Shown piece after piece: positions 1 through 9,655 of a DNA stretch of 64,000 nucleotides. This DNA is from Actinomycetota bacterium (lineage in GTDB: Bacteria > Actinomycetota > Acidimicrobiia > Acidimicrobiales > MedAcidi-G1): contig CACPKO010000001.1 of assembly GCA_902634555.1 (NCBI GenBank), forward strand, positions 1 through 64,000. Direction: 5' to 3'. The notes beneath the pieces were generated by a model that saw nothing but the letters and a program-made list of their open reading frames with translations, was not told the DNA's origin and made no database searches. Numbering within the stretch: the stretch's first letter is position 1; every line of letters starts with the position of its first letter. The translations under genes were made by a program, and so were the position numbers.

Positions 1-1122
1 CCTCTTACTCTTGGCGAATTCATTAACGATGTTTTAATGGTTCTTTTCTTCTTTGTCGTTGGTCTTGAAATTAAAAGAGAGTTAGTAACTGGTGAATTAA
101 ACACAAAACGTGCAGCTTCTTTACCAGCTGCAGCGGCAATCGGAGGAATGGTTGTTCCTGCGCTTATCTACTTCGCCTTTAACCAATCAGGTGATGCCAC
201 TGCCGGTTGGGGTATTCCTATGGCAACTGATATCGCATTTGCAGTTGGAGTGGTTTCACTTTTGGGAACTCGAGTTTCAACTTCGTTAAAGATTTTTCTA
301 CTTACTCTTGCCATAGTGGATGACATCGGAGCCATTCTTGTTATAGCGCTTTTTTATACTGAAAAACTTTCTGTCGGATGGCTCATCGTGGCTTTCCTCG
401 TCATATTTGCAACCAGCCTTCTTAAGGCAGTCAAGATTTGGTATATGCCGATATACGTCATTCTTGGGTTCATACTTTGGTATGCGATTTTTGAGTCTGG
501 AGTTCATGCCACAATTGCCGGTGTCATTATGGGGCTTCTTGCACCAGCTCGCCCACTTCTAGATACCGATGACGAAGTAGAAATATTTAAAATACAAAAA
601 ATTGATGAAGTTGAAAGCCAGTCACTTCGACGGCTCGCATTTCAAATAAAAGAAACGGTTCCAGTAACTGAGCGTTTAGCGAACTTGCTTCACCCTTTAA
701 CAGGATTCATTATCTTGCCGCTTTTCGCTTTAGCAAATGCTGGAGTTGTAATAAGTACTGAATCGGTAGGTGACGCAGTTTCATCTGGTGTCACACAAGG
801 CATTGTGGTCGGACTGGTGGTTGGGAAGATTGTAGGAATTACATTATTTACACTTTTAGCTGTGAAAATTGGACTATGTACTCTTCCACCAGGAACTACT
901 AAACGACATATTGTTGGGATCGCTTCAATTGCTGGAATTGGTTTCACTGTTTCGATGTTCATAGGTGGGTTAGCATTTGATAATGCAATGCTTCAAGACG
1001 AAGCAAAAATTGGAATTCTTTTTGCTTCTGTTGTCGCAGCAATCATTGGAACTTTTATTCTTTATAAATCTTCTGAAAGAGAAGAATCTTCCATGGAAGA
1101 AGAAAAACAGGAGATGATTTAA
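1..1122 (+). CDS. nhaA: Na+/H+ antiporter NhaA, 5'-truncated by the window edge
   Basis: Frame open from base 1 (PLTLGEFINDVLMVLFFFVVGLEIKRELVTGEL), which extends the listed ORF upstream; NhaA motifs VVGLEIKREL and ATDIAFAVGVVSLLG. Confidence 0.93.
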   Translation, partial: PLTLGEFINDVLMVLFFFVVGLEIKRELVTGELNTKRAASLPAAAAIGGMVVPALIYFAFNQSGDATAGWGIPMATDIAFAVGVVSLLGTRVSTSLKIFLLTLAIVDDIGAILVIALFYTEKLSVGWLIVAFLVIFATSLLKAVKIWYMPIYVILGFILWYAIFESGVHATIAGVIMGLLAPARPLLDTDDEVEIFKIQKIDEVESQSLRRLAFQIKETVPVTERLANLLHPLTGFIILPLFALANAGVVISTESVGDAVSSGVTQGIVVGLVVGKIVGITLFTLLAVKIGLCTLPPGTTKRHIVGIASIAGIGFTVSMFIGGLAFDNAMLQDEAKIGILFASVVAAIIGTFILYKSSEREESSMEEEKQEMI

Positions 1123-4100
1123 ATGTCAAAAAAACTTGTCATTGTTGAATCTCCAACAAAAGCAAAAACTATTTCTGGCTACCTTGGCCAAGATTACGCA
1201 GTTGAAGCATCTGTCGGCCATATTCGTGATCTCCCTCAAAAAGGTCAAGCCATTGATATCGAAAATAATTTTGAACCCAAATGGGAAGTAAAAAATAAAG
1301 AACAGGTTTCAAAACTTAGAAAACTTTTAAAAACTGCAGACAGCCTTTACCTCGCTACAGATCTTGATAGAGAAGGCGAAGCCATATCAGTGCACCTTTT
1401 TCAAGAGTTTTGGAATGAAATAAATAAGAACTCAATACCCGTTTATAGGTTACGTACTCCAGAAATTACAAAAAGAAGCATTCAAGCAGCTATTAATGAT
1501 GCAGTTCCCTGGGCCCCAAATGGAGATTCCTCTGAAATCCCTGAAGAGGTTAAACCTGTCTTTGAAGCATATTTAGCTCGACGAATACTTGATCGTCTTT
1601 ATGGTTTTGAACTTTCTCCTGTGCTTTGGAGAATGATTTCAAAAGGCTTATCTGCAGGACGTGTTCAAAGCGTCGCTACCAGGCTTGTAGTTGAACGAGA
1701 ACAAGATCGTATGAGATTTAGTTCCGCAGAGTATTGGGACCTAAAGGGAACATTAGTAACAAAAACTGCAGAAACTTTTAATTCATCTCTAATTGAAATT
1801 AACGGAAAACGTGTAGCTACAAGTAGGAACTTCAACGAGAATGGTGAGGTAACAACTGATCAAGTCGTGGTCTTAAATAGAACACAGACCGAGGAAATCA
1901 CAAAAGATTTCACCGGGGCACTATTGCAAGTTTCGTCAGTAACGAAGAAGCCTTTGACTCGCCGTCCCATGCCTCCATTTATTACCTCAACTTTTCAACA
2001 GGCAGCATCAAGCCGGTTAAAAATGTCGCCTTCAATTGCAATGAATGCAGCTTCTTCCTTATTCCAAAAGGGTTACATCACGTATATGCGAACTGACAGC
2101 ACGACTCTTTCAGTAGATGCGCTTAATGCCGGTAGAGCAGCAATAAAAGAAAAATTCGGAGATGGCTACGTACCTGATGCGCCTCGGTCATATAAAGGAA
2201 AAGTACTCAATGCTCAAGAGGCGCACGAGGCAATTCGACCAGCAGGTGAACGATTTAAAAGCCCTGAGGAAGTAGCGGGAGAAGTTTCACCTGCGGAGGC
2301 AAAAGTTTATGAAATGATCTGGCAACGAACAATTGCCTCCCAAATGAATGATTTTGTTGGTGAAACTACTCAAATTCTTTTAAAAGCAAAAGATGGGAAA
2401 GAATCCGAACTTACTTTTTCAGCATCAGGAACAGTTGTTATTCATCAAGGATTCAGAAAAATTTGGCATCAGAGCACTAATGATGAAGATGAAGATGAAT
2501 CCGAAATGATTCTCCCCGACCTTCAAGAAAATGATGAAGTCACAATCAGCGAGATTATTTCAACCGGAAAAGAAACAAAGCCGCCGAATAGATTTAGTGA
2601 AGCCACTTTGATTAGAGAGTTGGAAGATTTAGGAATTGGAAGGCCTTCTACGTTCGCTTCCACAGTAAAAACTATTCAAGATAGAGACTATGTTTGGAAA
2701 AAAGGATCAGCACTCGTTCCAACTCTTGCAGCTTTTGCAGTAACAGAACTTCTAAAAAAACATTTTCCTAAATTAATTGATTTTGATTTCACTAAAAATA
2801 TGGAAACAGACCTTGATGCGATCGCTGAAGGAGAGGTTAACTGGCAAGACATGCTCAGCGACTTTTATTTTGGATCCAGTAATGGTGAAGACCCCGGTAT
2901 TCATGACAAAGTCACAAATCGGCTTGGCGACATTGATGGAAAAGCTATTTCAACAATTTCGTTAGGTAATCATCCAACAACGGGCGAACCAGTTGATGCA
3001 TCCTACGGAAAATTTGGGCCTTACGTCCGTACCGGAGAAATAACCCGCTCTATCCCTGATGATATTCCTCCAGATGAACTAACTGTAGAAAAAGCAATTG
3101 AATTTCTTGACGCTCCGACTGAGCGTCATCTTGGCGATGATCCGGAAACTGGCCTCCCAGTTGTTGTGAAATCTGGAAGATTTGGACCATATGTCTCTTT
3201 AGGTCGACCTCCTGAACCTCTTAAACGTTCTCCAGAATTGCTTGCACTTTCTGCTTTAGGGCTGCATCGAAAAGAAATCAAAGTGGCCTTAAATTATTTG
3301 AGACTTGCACATGGTTCGATTGATGAGAAAACGATTCGTCAAATAATTAATATTCCAAAAAGAGAGGGACTCGGTAAAGGCACTCTTGACAAAATCAGTG
3401 ATTTTGGGAATGAATCAAATAAAGATTTTCTTGATGCTTTAGAGAATGCTGCTGAAGTCGGAATAAAAGGTAAAGCGCTTGAAAGTGTAAAAAGCTTCTT
3501 GAGAGTAAAAAAGAAATTAGAAAAACTCTTTCCAGAAGGTCCAGCTGTAGTGGTAGAAGCTGCACTTACGACGTCTTTACGTAAAGAATTAGTAGCGAAA
3601 GATGAAAATCGATCAGAAAACCTTGATTCATTAATTGAAGCACTTCAAGGATTTTCAACTGAAGAAATTTCAGGTGCTGACGCAGTAACAAATGTTATTG
3701 ATCAACTTGAAAGTCTTAAGTCTGTAGAAGATGGACCAAAGCCAAAGATGGCTTCTTTATTTCAGACAATGACACCGGAACGAATAACTTTTGAAGAGGC
3801 GCAAGAAATTTTGAGATTACCTCGCACTGTAGGTGTAGATCCTAACGATCAGGGAACGATCACTGTGCACAATGGACGCTTCGGGCCATATTTAAGGAAA
3901 GAACTCCCTTCTGACGAAGGAGATTCCGAAAATAGTGGACCTGTTGACACACGTAGTCTTGATAACGAGGAAATGTTATTGACAATTACTTTAGACGAGT
4001 GCCTAACTCTCCTATCTCAACCGAAAAAATTTGGACGTAGAGGCCCTAAACCTCCATTAGCTCAGTATGGGAAAGATCCCGAATCTGGAAAAGAAATTAC

Positions 4101-4260
4101 ATTACGTGAAGGAAAATTTGGCTTGTATGTCTCTGATGGCGAGTACAACGCTTCTTTAAGAAGAGGTGACTCTCCAGAAACTCTTACTGAAGGAAGAGCT
4201 CAAGAGTTACTTGCAGAACGTCGCTTACAGGGTCCGGCAAAGAAAAAGAAAAGCCGTTAA
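1123..4260 (+). CDS. topA: Type I DNA topoisomerase with an extended C-terminal region containing a UvrD/PcrA 2B-like insertion
   Basis: MSKKLVIVESPTKAKTISGYLG; active-site region GYITYMRTDST; TopA_C repeats (GRFGPYV); lysine-rich tail AKKKKSR. Confidence 0.97.
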   Translation: MSKKLVIVESPTKAKTISGYLGQDYAVEASVGHIRDLPQKGQAIDIENNFEPKWEVKNKEQVSKLRKLLKTADSLYLATDLDREGEAISVHLFQEFWNEINKNSIPVYRLRTPEITKRSIQAAINDAVPWAPNGDSSEIPEEVKPVFEAYLARRILDRLYGFELSPVLWRMISKGLSAGRVQSVATRLVVEREQDRMRFSSAEYWDLKGTLVTKTAETFNSSLIEINGKRVATSRNFNENGEVTTDQVVVLNRTQTEEITKDFTGALLQVSSVTKKPLTRRPMPPFITSTFQQAASSRLKMSPSIAMNAASSLFQKGYITYMRTDSTTLSVDALNAGRAAIKEKFGDGYVPDAPRSYKGKVLNAQEAHEAIRPAGERFKSPEEVAGEVSPAEAKVYEMIWQRTIASQMNDFVGETTQILLKAKDGKESELTFSASGTVVIHQGFRKIWHQSTNDEDEDESEMILPDLQENDEVTISEIISTGKETKPPNRFSEATLIRELEDLGIGRPSTFASTVKTIQDRDYVWKKGSALVPTLAAFAVTELLKKHFPKLIDFDFTKNMETDLDAIAEGEVNWQDMLSDFYFGSSNGEDPGIHDKVTNRLGDIDGKAISTISLGNHPTTGEPVDASYGKFGPYVRTGEITRSIPDDIPPDELTVEKAIEFLDAPTERHLGDDPETGLPVVVKSGRFGPYVSLGRPPEPLKRSPELLALSALGLHRKEIKVALNYLRLAHGSIDEKTIRQIINIPKREGLGKGTLDKISDFGNESNKDFLDALENAAEVGIKGKALESVKSFLRVKKKLEKLFPEGPAVVVEAALTTSLRKELVAKDENRSENLDSLIEALQGFSTEEISGADAVTNVIDQLESLKSVEDGPKPKMASLFQTMTPERITFEEAQEILRLPRTVGVDPNDQGTITVHNGRFGPYLRKELPSDEGDSENSGPVDTRSLDNEEMLLTITLDECLTLLSQPKKFGRRGPKPPLAQYGKDPESGKEITLREGKFGLYVSDGEYNASLRRGDSPETLTEGRAQELLAERRLQGPAKKKKSR

Positions 4261-4299
4261 TTTGAAGAGTCTGTACGTCTCGTAAAAGACTGGTTTACA

Positions 4300-5721
4300 G
4301 TGGAAGAGATGTCAGAGCACCAAGACGGGATCCAACCAGAAGAATTAAGTAATGATTCTGAGATAGGTAAAACTCAGGATGGATTCCAGACGCGTGTATT
4401 TGGAACACCTGAATTCTTTCGACTTTGGTTAGCGCAAGTTGTTTCTGCCACAGGAGACTGGCTCGGATTGCTTGCTATAAGTATTCTTGCGATTCGAGTT
4501 GGGTCAGGTTCAGAAGGAGCGGCGCTAAGTCTTGTTCTAGTAGCCCGTATCGCTCCTGGATTTTTCTTCGGGCCAATTGCAGGAGTGTTGGTTGATCGAT
4601 GGGATAGAAAAAAAGTAATGGTGCGTTGCGACCTCGGCAGAGCAGCAGTAATGGTTGCGTTACCATTCGTTGACACCATATTGGGCCTCGTTATCGCATC
4701 TTTGATACTTGAAGCTTTAACTATGTTGTGGTCTCCAGCAAAAGAAGCCTCTGTGCCCAACTTGGTTCCCGCAGAGTACCTGACAACAGCGAACTCGCTT
4801 TCAATGATCGCAGCATATGGAACTTTCCCAATCGGGGCAGGTTTGATGGCTTTGTTCGGAAGATTGTCTACAGCACTTTTTAGTTCAGAATGGGCGGATG
4901 GTTTTCGACTCCATGAGGAAGGGTTGGCTTTTTATGCCAATGCTCTCACTTTCCTTGTTGCTGCAGGACTGATTTTTTCTTTAGATCTTCCTCATCGTTT
5001 GAAACGCTCTACAAAAGAAGAAACTTCTTTAAAGGGACGTTTATCAGAACCGATGATTGATCTTAAAGAAGGTTGGAATTTCATTTTCGTTAACCCCGTT
5101 GCTCGAACAGTAAATGTGGGTCTTGCTACAGCATTAATCGGTGGCGGAATGCTTGTTCCTCTTGGAGCTATTTATGCCACAGAAGTACTTGACGCTGGTG
5201 ATGGAGGGTTCGGATTTCTAATTACCGCATTAGGCATAGGTATGGCAGTCGGAGTTGGGATGGTCTCTTGGCTTCAACGACGTTTACAAAAAACTCTTAT
5301 GTTTACGTGGTCATTAATTTCGGCTGGAGTATTTTTGATATTCACCGCATCTACAAGTCAGATTCATTTCTCTGGGGTCATGACATTTTGTATTGGCATG
5401 TGTGCAGGATCTGTTTATGTATTGGGCTTCACGCTGCTTCATGAAAATGTTGCCGATGAACTTCGAGGTCGAATCTTTTCTACCTTCTATTTACTTACAC
5501 GAATGTGTGTGCTCTTAGCTTTAGTTGTTGGTCCATTATTGGAAGAAGTATTTGACCGGCTTTCTAAACGATTCTGGGAAAGAGATATAAACATTTTTGG
5601 ATTAGAGATTTTTGTTCCTGGGGTTCGACTTACCTTATGGCTAGCAGCCCTAATAATGTTGGCTGCTGGTGCGATTGCTGTTGTTTCGCTCCGATCAGGT
5701 CGAAGAACTGAGAACTCATGA
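4300..5721 (+). CDS. MFS transporter (start may be the ATG at 4309)
   Basis: Multiple TM segments; MFS-like loop GVLVDRWDRKKVMVRCDLGRA. Confidence 0.85.
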   Translation: MEEMSEHQDGIQPEELSNDSEIGKTQDGFQTRVFGTPEFFRLWLAQVVSATGDWLGLLAISILAIRVGSGSEGAALSLVLVARIAPGFFFGPIAGVLVDRWDRKKVMVRCDLGRAAVMVALPFVDTILGLVIASLILEALTMLWSPAKEASVPNLVPAEYLTTANSLSMIAAYGTFPIGAGLMALFGRLSTALFSSEWADGFRLHEEGLAFYANALTFLVAAGLIFSLDLPHRLKRSTKEETSLKGRLSEPMIDLKEGWNFIFVNPVARTVNVGLATALIGGGMLVPLGAIYATEVLDAGDGGFGFLITALGIGMAVGVGMVSWLQRRLQKTLMFTWSLISAGVFLIFTASTSQIHFSGVMTFCIGMCAGSVYVLGFTLLHENVADELRGRIFSTFYLLTRMCVLLALVVGPLLEEVFDRLSKRFWERDINIFGLEIFVPGVRLTLWLAALIMLAAGAIAVVSLRSGRRTENS

Positions 5722-6317
5722 CAGGTCGATTTATTGCATTTGAAGGAGGAGAAGGGTCGGGTAAAAGTACGCAAGCCCGCCGGTTAGCAGATCATTTAGG
5801 GGCTCTGCTGACCCGCGAACCAGGTGGCACACCTTTGGGTGAACGCCTTAGAGATCTAGTTCTTGATCCCCCTCAATCTGAAGCGCCTTCTGCTCGAGCT
5901 GAAGCGTTAATGATCGCAGCAGCGCGGGCACAACATGTATCTGAAGTAGTGAGACCAGCTCTTGAGAGCGGAAAAGATGTTGTAAGTGACCGATTTATCG
6001 GTTCTTCTTTGGCTTATCAAGGCGCTGGTAGATCACTAGGGGTACCTGAGGTAGAAGCCATATCACTCTTTGCGGTTGATGGTCTTGTAGCAGATATAAA
6101 TATTTTTATTGATGTCGACGAAGAAATTGCACAAAAACGACTAAATAGATCGTTAGATCGAATTGAACTTGCTGGTAAAGATTTTCATCACCAAGTTGCG
6201 GAAGCGTATAGAAAAATTGCTTCTGAAAATCCACAGCGTTGGGTAGTAATTGATGGAAATGTCAATGTTGATGAAGTAACGAAGCAAGTAATGGCAGTAA
6301 TTGATGAAAGATTCTGA
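5718..6317 (+). CDS. tmk: Thymidylate kinase
   Basis: FIAFEGGEGSGKSTQARRLADHL; LTREPGGTPLGERLRDLVL; VVSDRFIGSSLAYQGAGR. Confidence 0.96.
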   Translation: MTGRFIAFEGGEGSGKSTQARRLADHLGALLTREPGGTPLGERLRDLVLDPPQSEAPSARAEALMIAAARAQHVSEVVRPALESGKDVVSDRFIGSSLAYQGAGRSLGVPEVEAISLFAVDGLVADINIFIDVDEEIAQKRLNRSLDRIELAGKDFHHQVAEAYRKIASENPQRWVVIDGNVNVDEVTKQVMAVIDERF

Positions 6318-7366
6318 TGGAAAACGAAGAACTTTGGTCAACAGTTATCGGGCAATCACAAGCAATTTCTTATTTACAAACTGCGGTTGAATCACCAGTT
6401 CATGCTTATCTTTTTATAGGTCCAGAAGGGTCAGGCCGCAAGCAAGCAGCGTTTGCGTTTGCTGGAGCACTTTTAGCCGCTAACTCAGAAGAGGAATCAT
6501 TACGTCATCGACAACTCGCAGTTCTTGAGCAGCACCCTGACGTAACTTATGTTGCCCCACAAGGACCATCGCTGTTGGTTGTAGATTCTGAGCGAATTAT
6601 CAAAGAAGCATCGCGTTCTCCTATTGAGTCAAATCGAAAAATAATTATTGTTGATCGGTTTCATACCGCCGAACCTGAGGTTTCCGCCAGTCTTTTAAAA
6701 ACAATTGAAGAACCGCCTGAAAGTTCAATATTTGTGTTGCTTGCCGATGATGTACGAGAACACCAAATTACGATCTCTTCTCGATGCGTTCGAGTAGATT
6801 TTCCAGCTCTCTCTACAGAAGTGATTGCAGACGCACTGGTGGAAGAAGGTGAGAGTCAAGACCATGCTCAATTTTTAGCGATGGCTGCATCAGGAAGCCT
6901 TGAACGTGCACGTCTGTTAGCAAAAGATCCTTCTGTTATTGACCGTTACGAACTTTGGAAATCTATACCAACCCGACTAAACCACACGGGCGCAACTGTC
7001 GCTGAAATAGTGACAGAAATAGAAGAACAGATCAGTGAATCAGAAAGCCCACTTCTATCTAAGCATGAGAAAGAATTAGCAGATCTTGAAGAAAGAGAAG
7101 AGTCATTCGGAACACGCGGCTCTGGAAGAAAAGATTTAATAACAAGACAAAAACGCGAAATTCGACGCTTCCGAGAAGAAGAACTTACCTTTGGTTTCGC
7201 CGTTCTTTCCCGCCAGTATTTAGATGCATCTGAACATAAAACGGAAGAAGTAATTCTTGATGCGACTCAACGTATCACTACAACAGCTTCAGAACTTCTT
7301 GAACGGAATCCAAATGAAACTCTCATGCTTCAAGCACTCTTGTTAGATCTACCTGCGTTAAGGTAA
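6317..7366 (+). CDS. holB: DNA polymerase III delta' subunit
   Basis: VIGQSQAISYLQTAVESPVHAYLFIGPEGSGRKQAA; SASLLKTIEEPPESSIFVLLADD; adjacent to tmk. Confidence 0.9.
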   Translation: MENEELWSTVIGQSQAISYLQTAVESPVHAYLFIGPEGSGRKQAAFAFAGALLAANSEEESLRHRQLAVLEQHPDVTYVAPQGPSLLVVDSERIIKEASRSPIESNRKIIIVDRFHTAEPEVSASLLKTIEEPPESSIFVLLADDVREHQITISSRCVRVDFPALSTEVIADALVEEGESQDHAQFLAMAASGSLERARLLAKDPSVIDRYELWKSIPTRLNHTGATVAEIVTEIEEQISESESPLLSKHEKELADLEEREESFGTRGSGRKDLITRQKREIRRFREEELTFGFAVLSRQYLDASEHKTEEVILDATQRITTTASELLERNPNETLMLQALLLDLPALR

Positions 7367-7371
7367 GGAAC

Positions 7372-8343
7372 ATGCAAAACAACATGCAGAGCCCTGGACG
7401 TTACTGTGATCGTACTGTTGAATATGCAGGGGTTGTTGGTGAAAATCTTGAGATACCTTCTGCAAATCCAATCAACTACTACGAAGCAATTAACGCGTCA
7501 GATCAAATAGACAAAGTAATTATTGATGGAAAACTCTTTGTCCCTAGCGATAAAGAACTAAACCCACTTGTCATAATTGTTCCTGGAAGCCTAGGAGTAG
7601 GTCCAAATCATGAAGCACACGCGGAGACTCTCGTATCTGAGGGCTATGCCGTATTTGTCCTAGATCCGTTTGGGGCACGTTCAGTAGAGTCAACGGTGGA
7701 GAACCAAACTCAGTATTCCTTCGCTGCAAGCGCCTTCGATGTTTTAGCAACCTATAAGAAACTGAGCGAGCGAGAAGAAATTGATTCTGACCGTATTGGC
7801 GCTCAAGGACATAGCCGGGGTGGATCAGCGATATTGACTGCGGTTACAAGAAAATTTGCTGATCCGATCATTGGAAAACAAAACAGTCTTAAAGCTGCCT
7901 ATGCGGTCTACCCATGGTCAGGGCATCAATTCCTATCACCTGAAATAGGAGAAACTAATCTTCACTCAATTATTGGAGAACTTGATGACTGGCTTTCCGT
8001 TCAACAAGTTGAAGAACATATCGCAGCAATTACTGCTACAGGGGCAAATGCCACGATACGAATAGTTCCTGAAGCGCATCATAGTTTTGACCGCCAAGGT
8101 GAAGTTTACGAAGTACCTGAAGCAAAAGTAGCGCCTGAAGCTCCAACAATTATGATCACAGACGACGGTTTAATGATCAATCCTCAAACCGGACAACCTT
8201 CAACAGGCATGACAGACTTTGACGCATTTGTATATGCGCTAAAAAATGGTTTCGGTAAAACAGGGGCACACATGGGTGGGATAAAAGATCAACCAGAAGT
8301 ATTTTCAGTTGACATGGTTAGTTTCTTTAAAGAAAATTTGTAA
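7372..8343 (+). CDS. Dienelactone hydrolase-like alpha/beta hydrolase
   Basis: IIVPGSLGVGPNHEAHAETLVSEGYAVFVLDPFGARSVES; nucleophile-region motif GAQGHSRGGSAIL. Confidence 0.75.
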   Translation: MQNNMQSPGRYCDRTVEYAGVVGENLEIPSANPINYYEAINASDQIDKVIIDGKLFVPSDKELNPLVIIVPGSLGVGPNHEAHAETLVSEGYAVFVLDPFGARSVESTVENQTQYSFAASAFDVLATYKKLSEREEIDSDRIGAQGHSRGGSAILTAVTRKFADPIIGKQNSLKAAYAVYPWSGHQFLSPEIGETNLHSIIGELDDWLSVQQVEEHIAAITATGANATIRIVPEAHHSFDRQGEVYEVPEAKVAPEAPTIMITDDGLMINPQTGQPSTGMTDFDAFVYALKNGFGKTGAHMGGIKDQPEVFSVDMVSFFKENL

Positions 8344-8349
8344 TACAAA

Positions 8350-9063
8350 TTAACTGTCATGTAAAACAAATCGAACCCGCTTAAAACCTTTACCTTTCGA
8401 TTCAGTTTTTGTGATTTCAATTCGGCCGACTTGATTTGTAGAAGAGACATGTGTGCCACCATCGGCTTGACGATCAAGACCAACAATGTCAACAACACGT
8501 ATTTCAGAAACCGTTTCCGGGACAAGATTAGTTTTTGTGCGTATCAAATCTCGATCAAACACTGCGCTTTCACGCGACATAAAAGAAACTTCAACTGGCC
8601 GGTCCGCTTTTATCTCAATATTGCAGAGATCTTCAATTTTTTTAGCAAACCCTTCAGGGATTTGATCAATTTCAAAATCCATGCGCCCGGACAAAGCATC
8701 CATGTTTCCTCCAGTCACCACTCTCTTCCAATCACGCCATATAACCCCACAGAGAATATGCATAGCGGTATGAGTACGCATCATGTTTTTTCTTCGATCA
8801 GCATCAATTTCACCATGTATTTCAGTTCCAACCTCCGGAATAAGCCCTGCCAAAGTATGGAGAACCTTTCCTTCAACAGAACGAACATCAATAACTGATG
8901 CGGCACCGCTTTCCCAAGTGATATGACCAGTGTCATGCGGTTGCCCACCGCTTGTGGCATAAAAAGCCGTTTGGTCTAGTTCAATACGATTGTCGTCAAC
9001 AGACAGAACTGTGGCAGTGAATGAAAGAAGATTCGCATCACGTAAATAAATCCGATCAGTCAT
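8350..9063 (-). CDS. Alanyl-tRNA editing protein (AlaX-like)
   Basis: DQTAFYATSGGQPHDTGHI; HTAMHILCGV; VDIVGLDRQADGGTHVSSTNQVG. Confidence 0.85.
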   Translation of the reverse strand: MTDRIYLRDANLLSFTATVLSVDDNRIELDQTAFYATSGGQPHDTGHITWESGAASVIDVRSVEGKVLHTLAGLIPEVGTEIHGEIDADRRKNMMRTHTAMHILCGVIWRDWKRVVTGGNMDALSGRMDFEIDQIPEGFAKKIEDLCNIEIKADRPVEVSFMSRESAVFDRDLIRTKTNLVPETVSEIRVVDIVGLDRQADGGTHVSSTNQVGRIEITKTESKGKGFKRVRFVLHDS

Positions 9064-9544
9064 TCAAATCAGCGCCACTTAAATCATTAATTTCAATCCG
9101 GAGCTCATTTTCTATAACCTGCCAGTTCAATTCTTCCAAACCGAAACCATTAGGGGGAAACTGATTTTCAGGGTCACAAAAATCAACAAACATTTTTTCC
9201 ATCTCAATCCATTGAACAAAACAACCAGATTCTCCATCTGGAACTTTAGCCAAGAATACGACCCAGCCTTCTGACGAATCATTACCAAAGTGGTTGATCC
9301 AGATTGGTCGGTCACCGCCAACTAAATCCGGAAAAGGAATTGGGCCATTTTTAGAAATTTCATCTGCTAAATCGTCTGCCACAATTCCGCGAAAGTCAAC
9401 GTCCCCGAGCCTCACGTCAATCTCAGTAGATGTGCCAGCTAGTTTTAACATAAGAATCATTAAGCCAATTGTCAGTCCTAAACCGACAACACCAATTATT
9501 CCAGCTCTAATAGCAAAGCGACTAGTGCCCTGTTGACTTGGCAT
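9056..9544 (-). CDS. Membrane-anchored hypothetical protein
   Basis: Single N-terminal TM (GIIGVVGLGLTIGLMILMLKLAG); overlaps the downstream alaX-like gene by 8 bp. Confidence 0.6.
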   Translation of the reverse strand: MPSQQGTSRFAIRAGIIGVVGLGLTIGLMILMLKLAGTSTEIDVRLGDVDFRGIVADDLADEISKNGPIPFPDLVGGDRPIWINHFGNDSSEGWVVFLAKVPDGESGCFVQWIEMEKMFVDFCDPENQFPPNGFGLEELNWQVIENELRIEINDLSGADLND

Positions 9545-9563
9545 GAATTACTCCCATTTGACA

Positions 9564-9587
9564 GATTCCTCCGCCCAAGGAGGAATC
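9564..9587. promoter_or_regulatory. 9-bp perfect inverted repeat upstream of sucC (function unknown)
   Basis: GATTCCTCC-gcccaa-GGAGGAATC in the divergent intergenic region. Confidence 0.4.
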
Positions 9588-9655
9588 AGCATAAGTTTAT
9601 GCCTAATATCGCTGAGACTTCCTTTGATCCGCCCATTACATACAGGAGACGTTAA

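Noticed and set aside
8431-8898. 155-aa + strand ORF
   Set aside because: Lies antisense within the clear alaX-like CDS and has low-complexity, non-domain sequence.
9558-9586. Canonical promoter from the TTGACA at 9558
   Set aside because: The expected -10 position reads AGGAAT; no credible -10 at 16-18 bp spacing.
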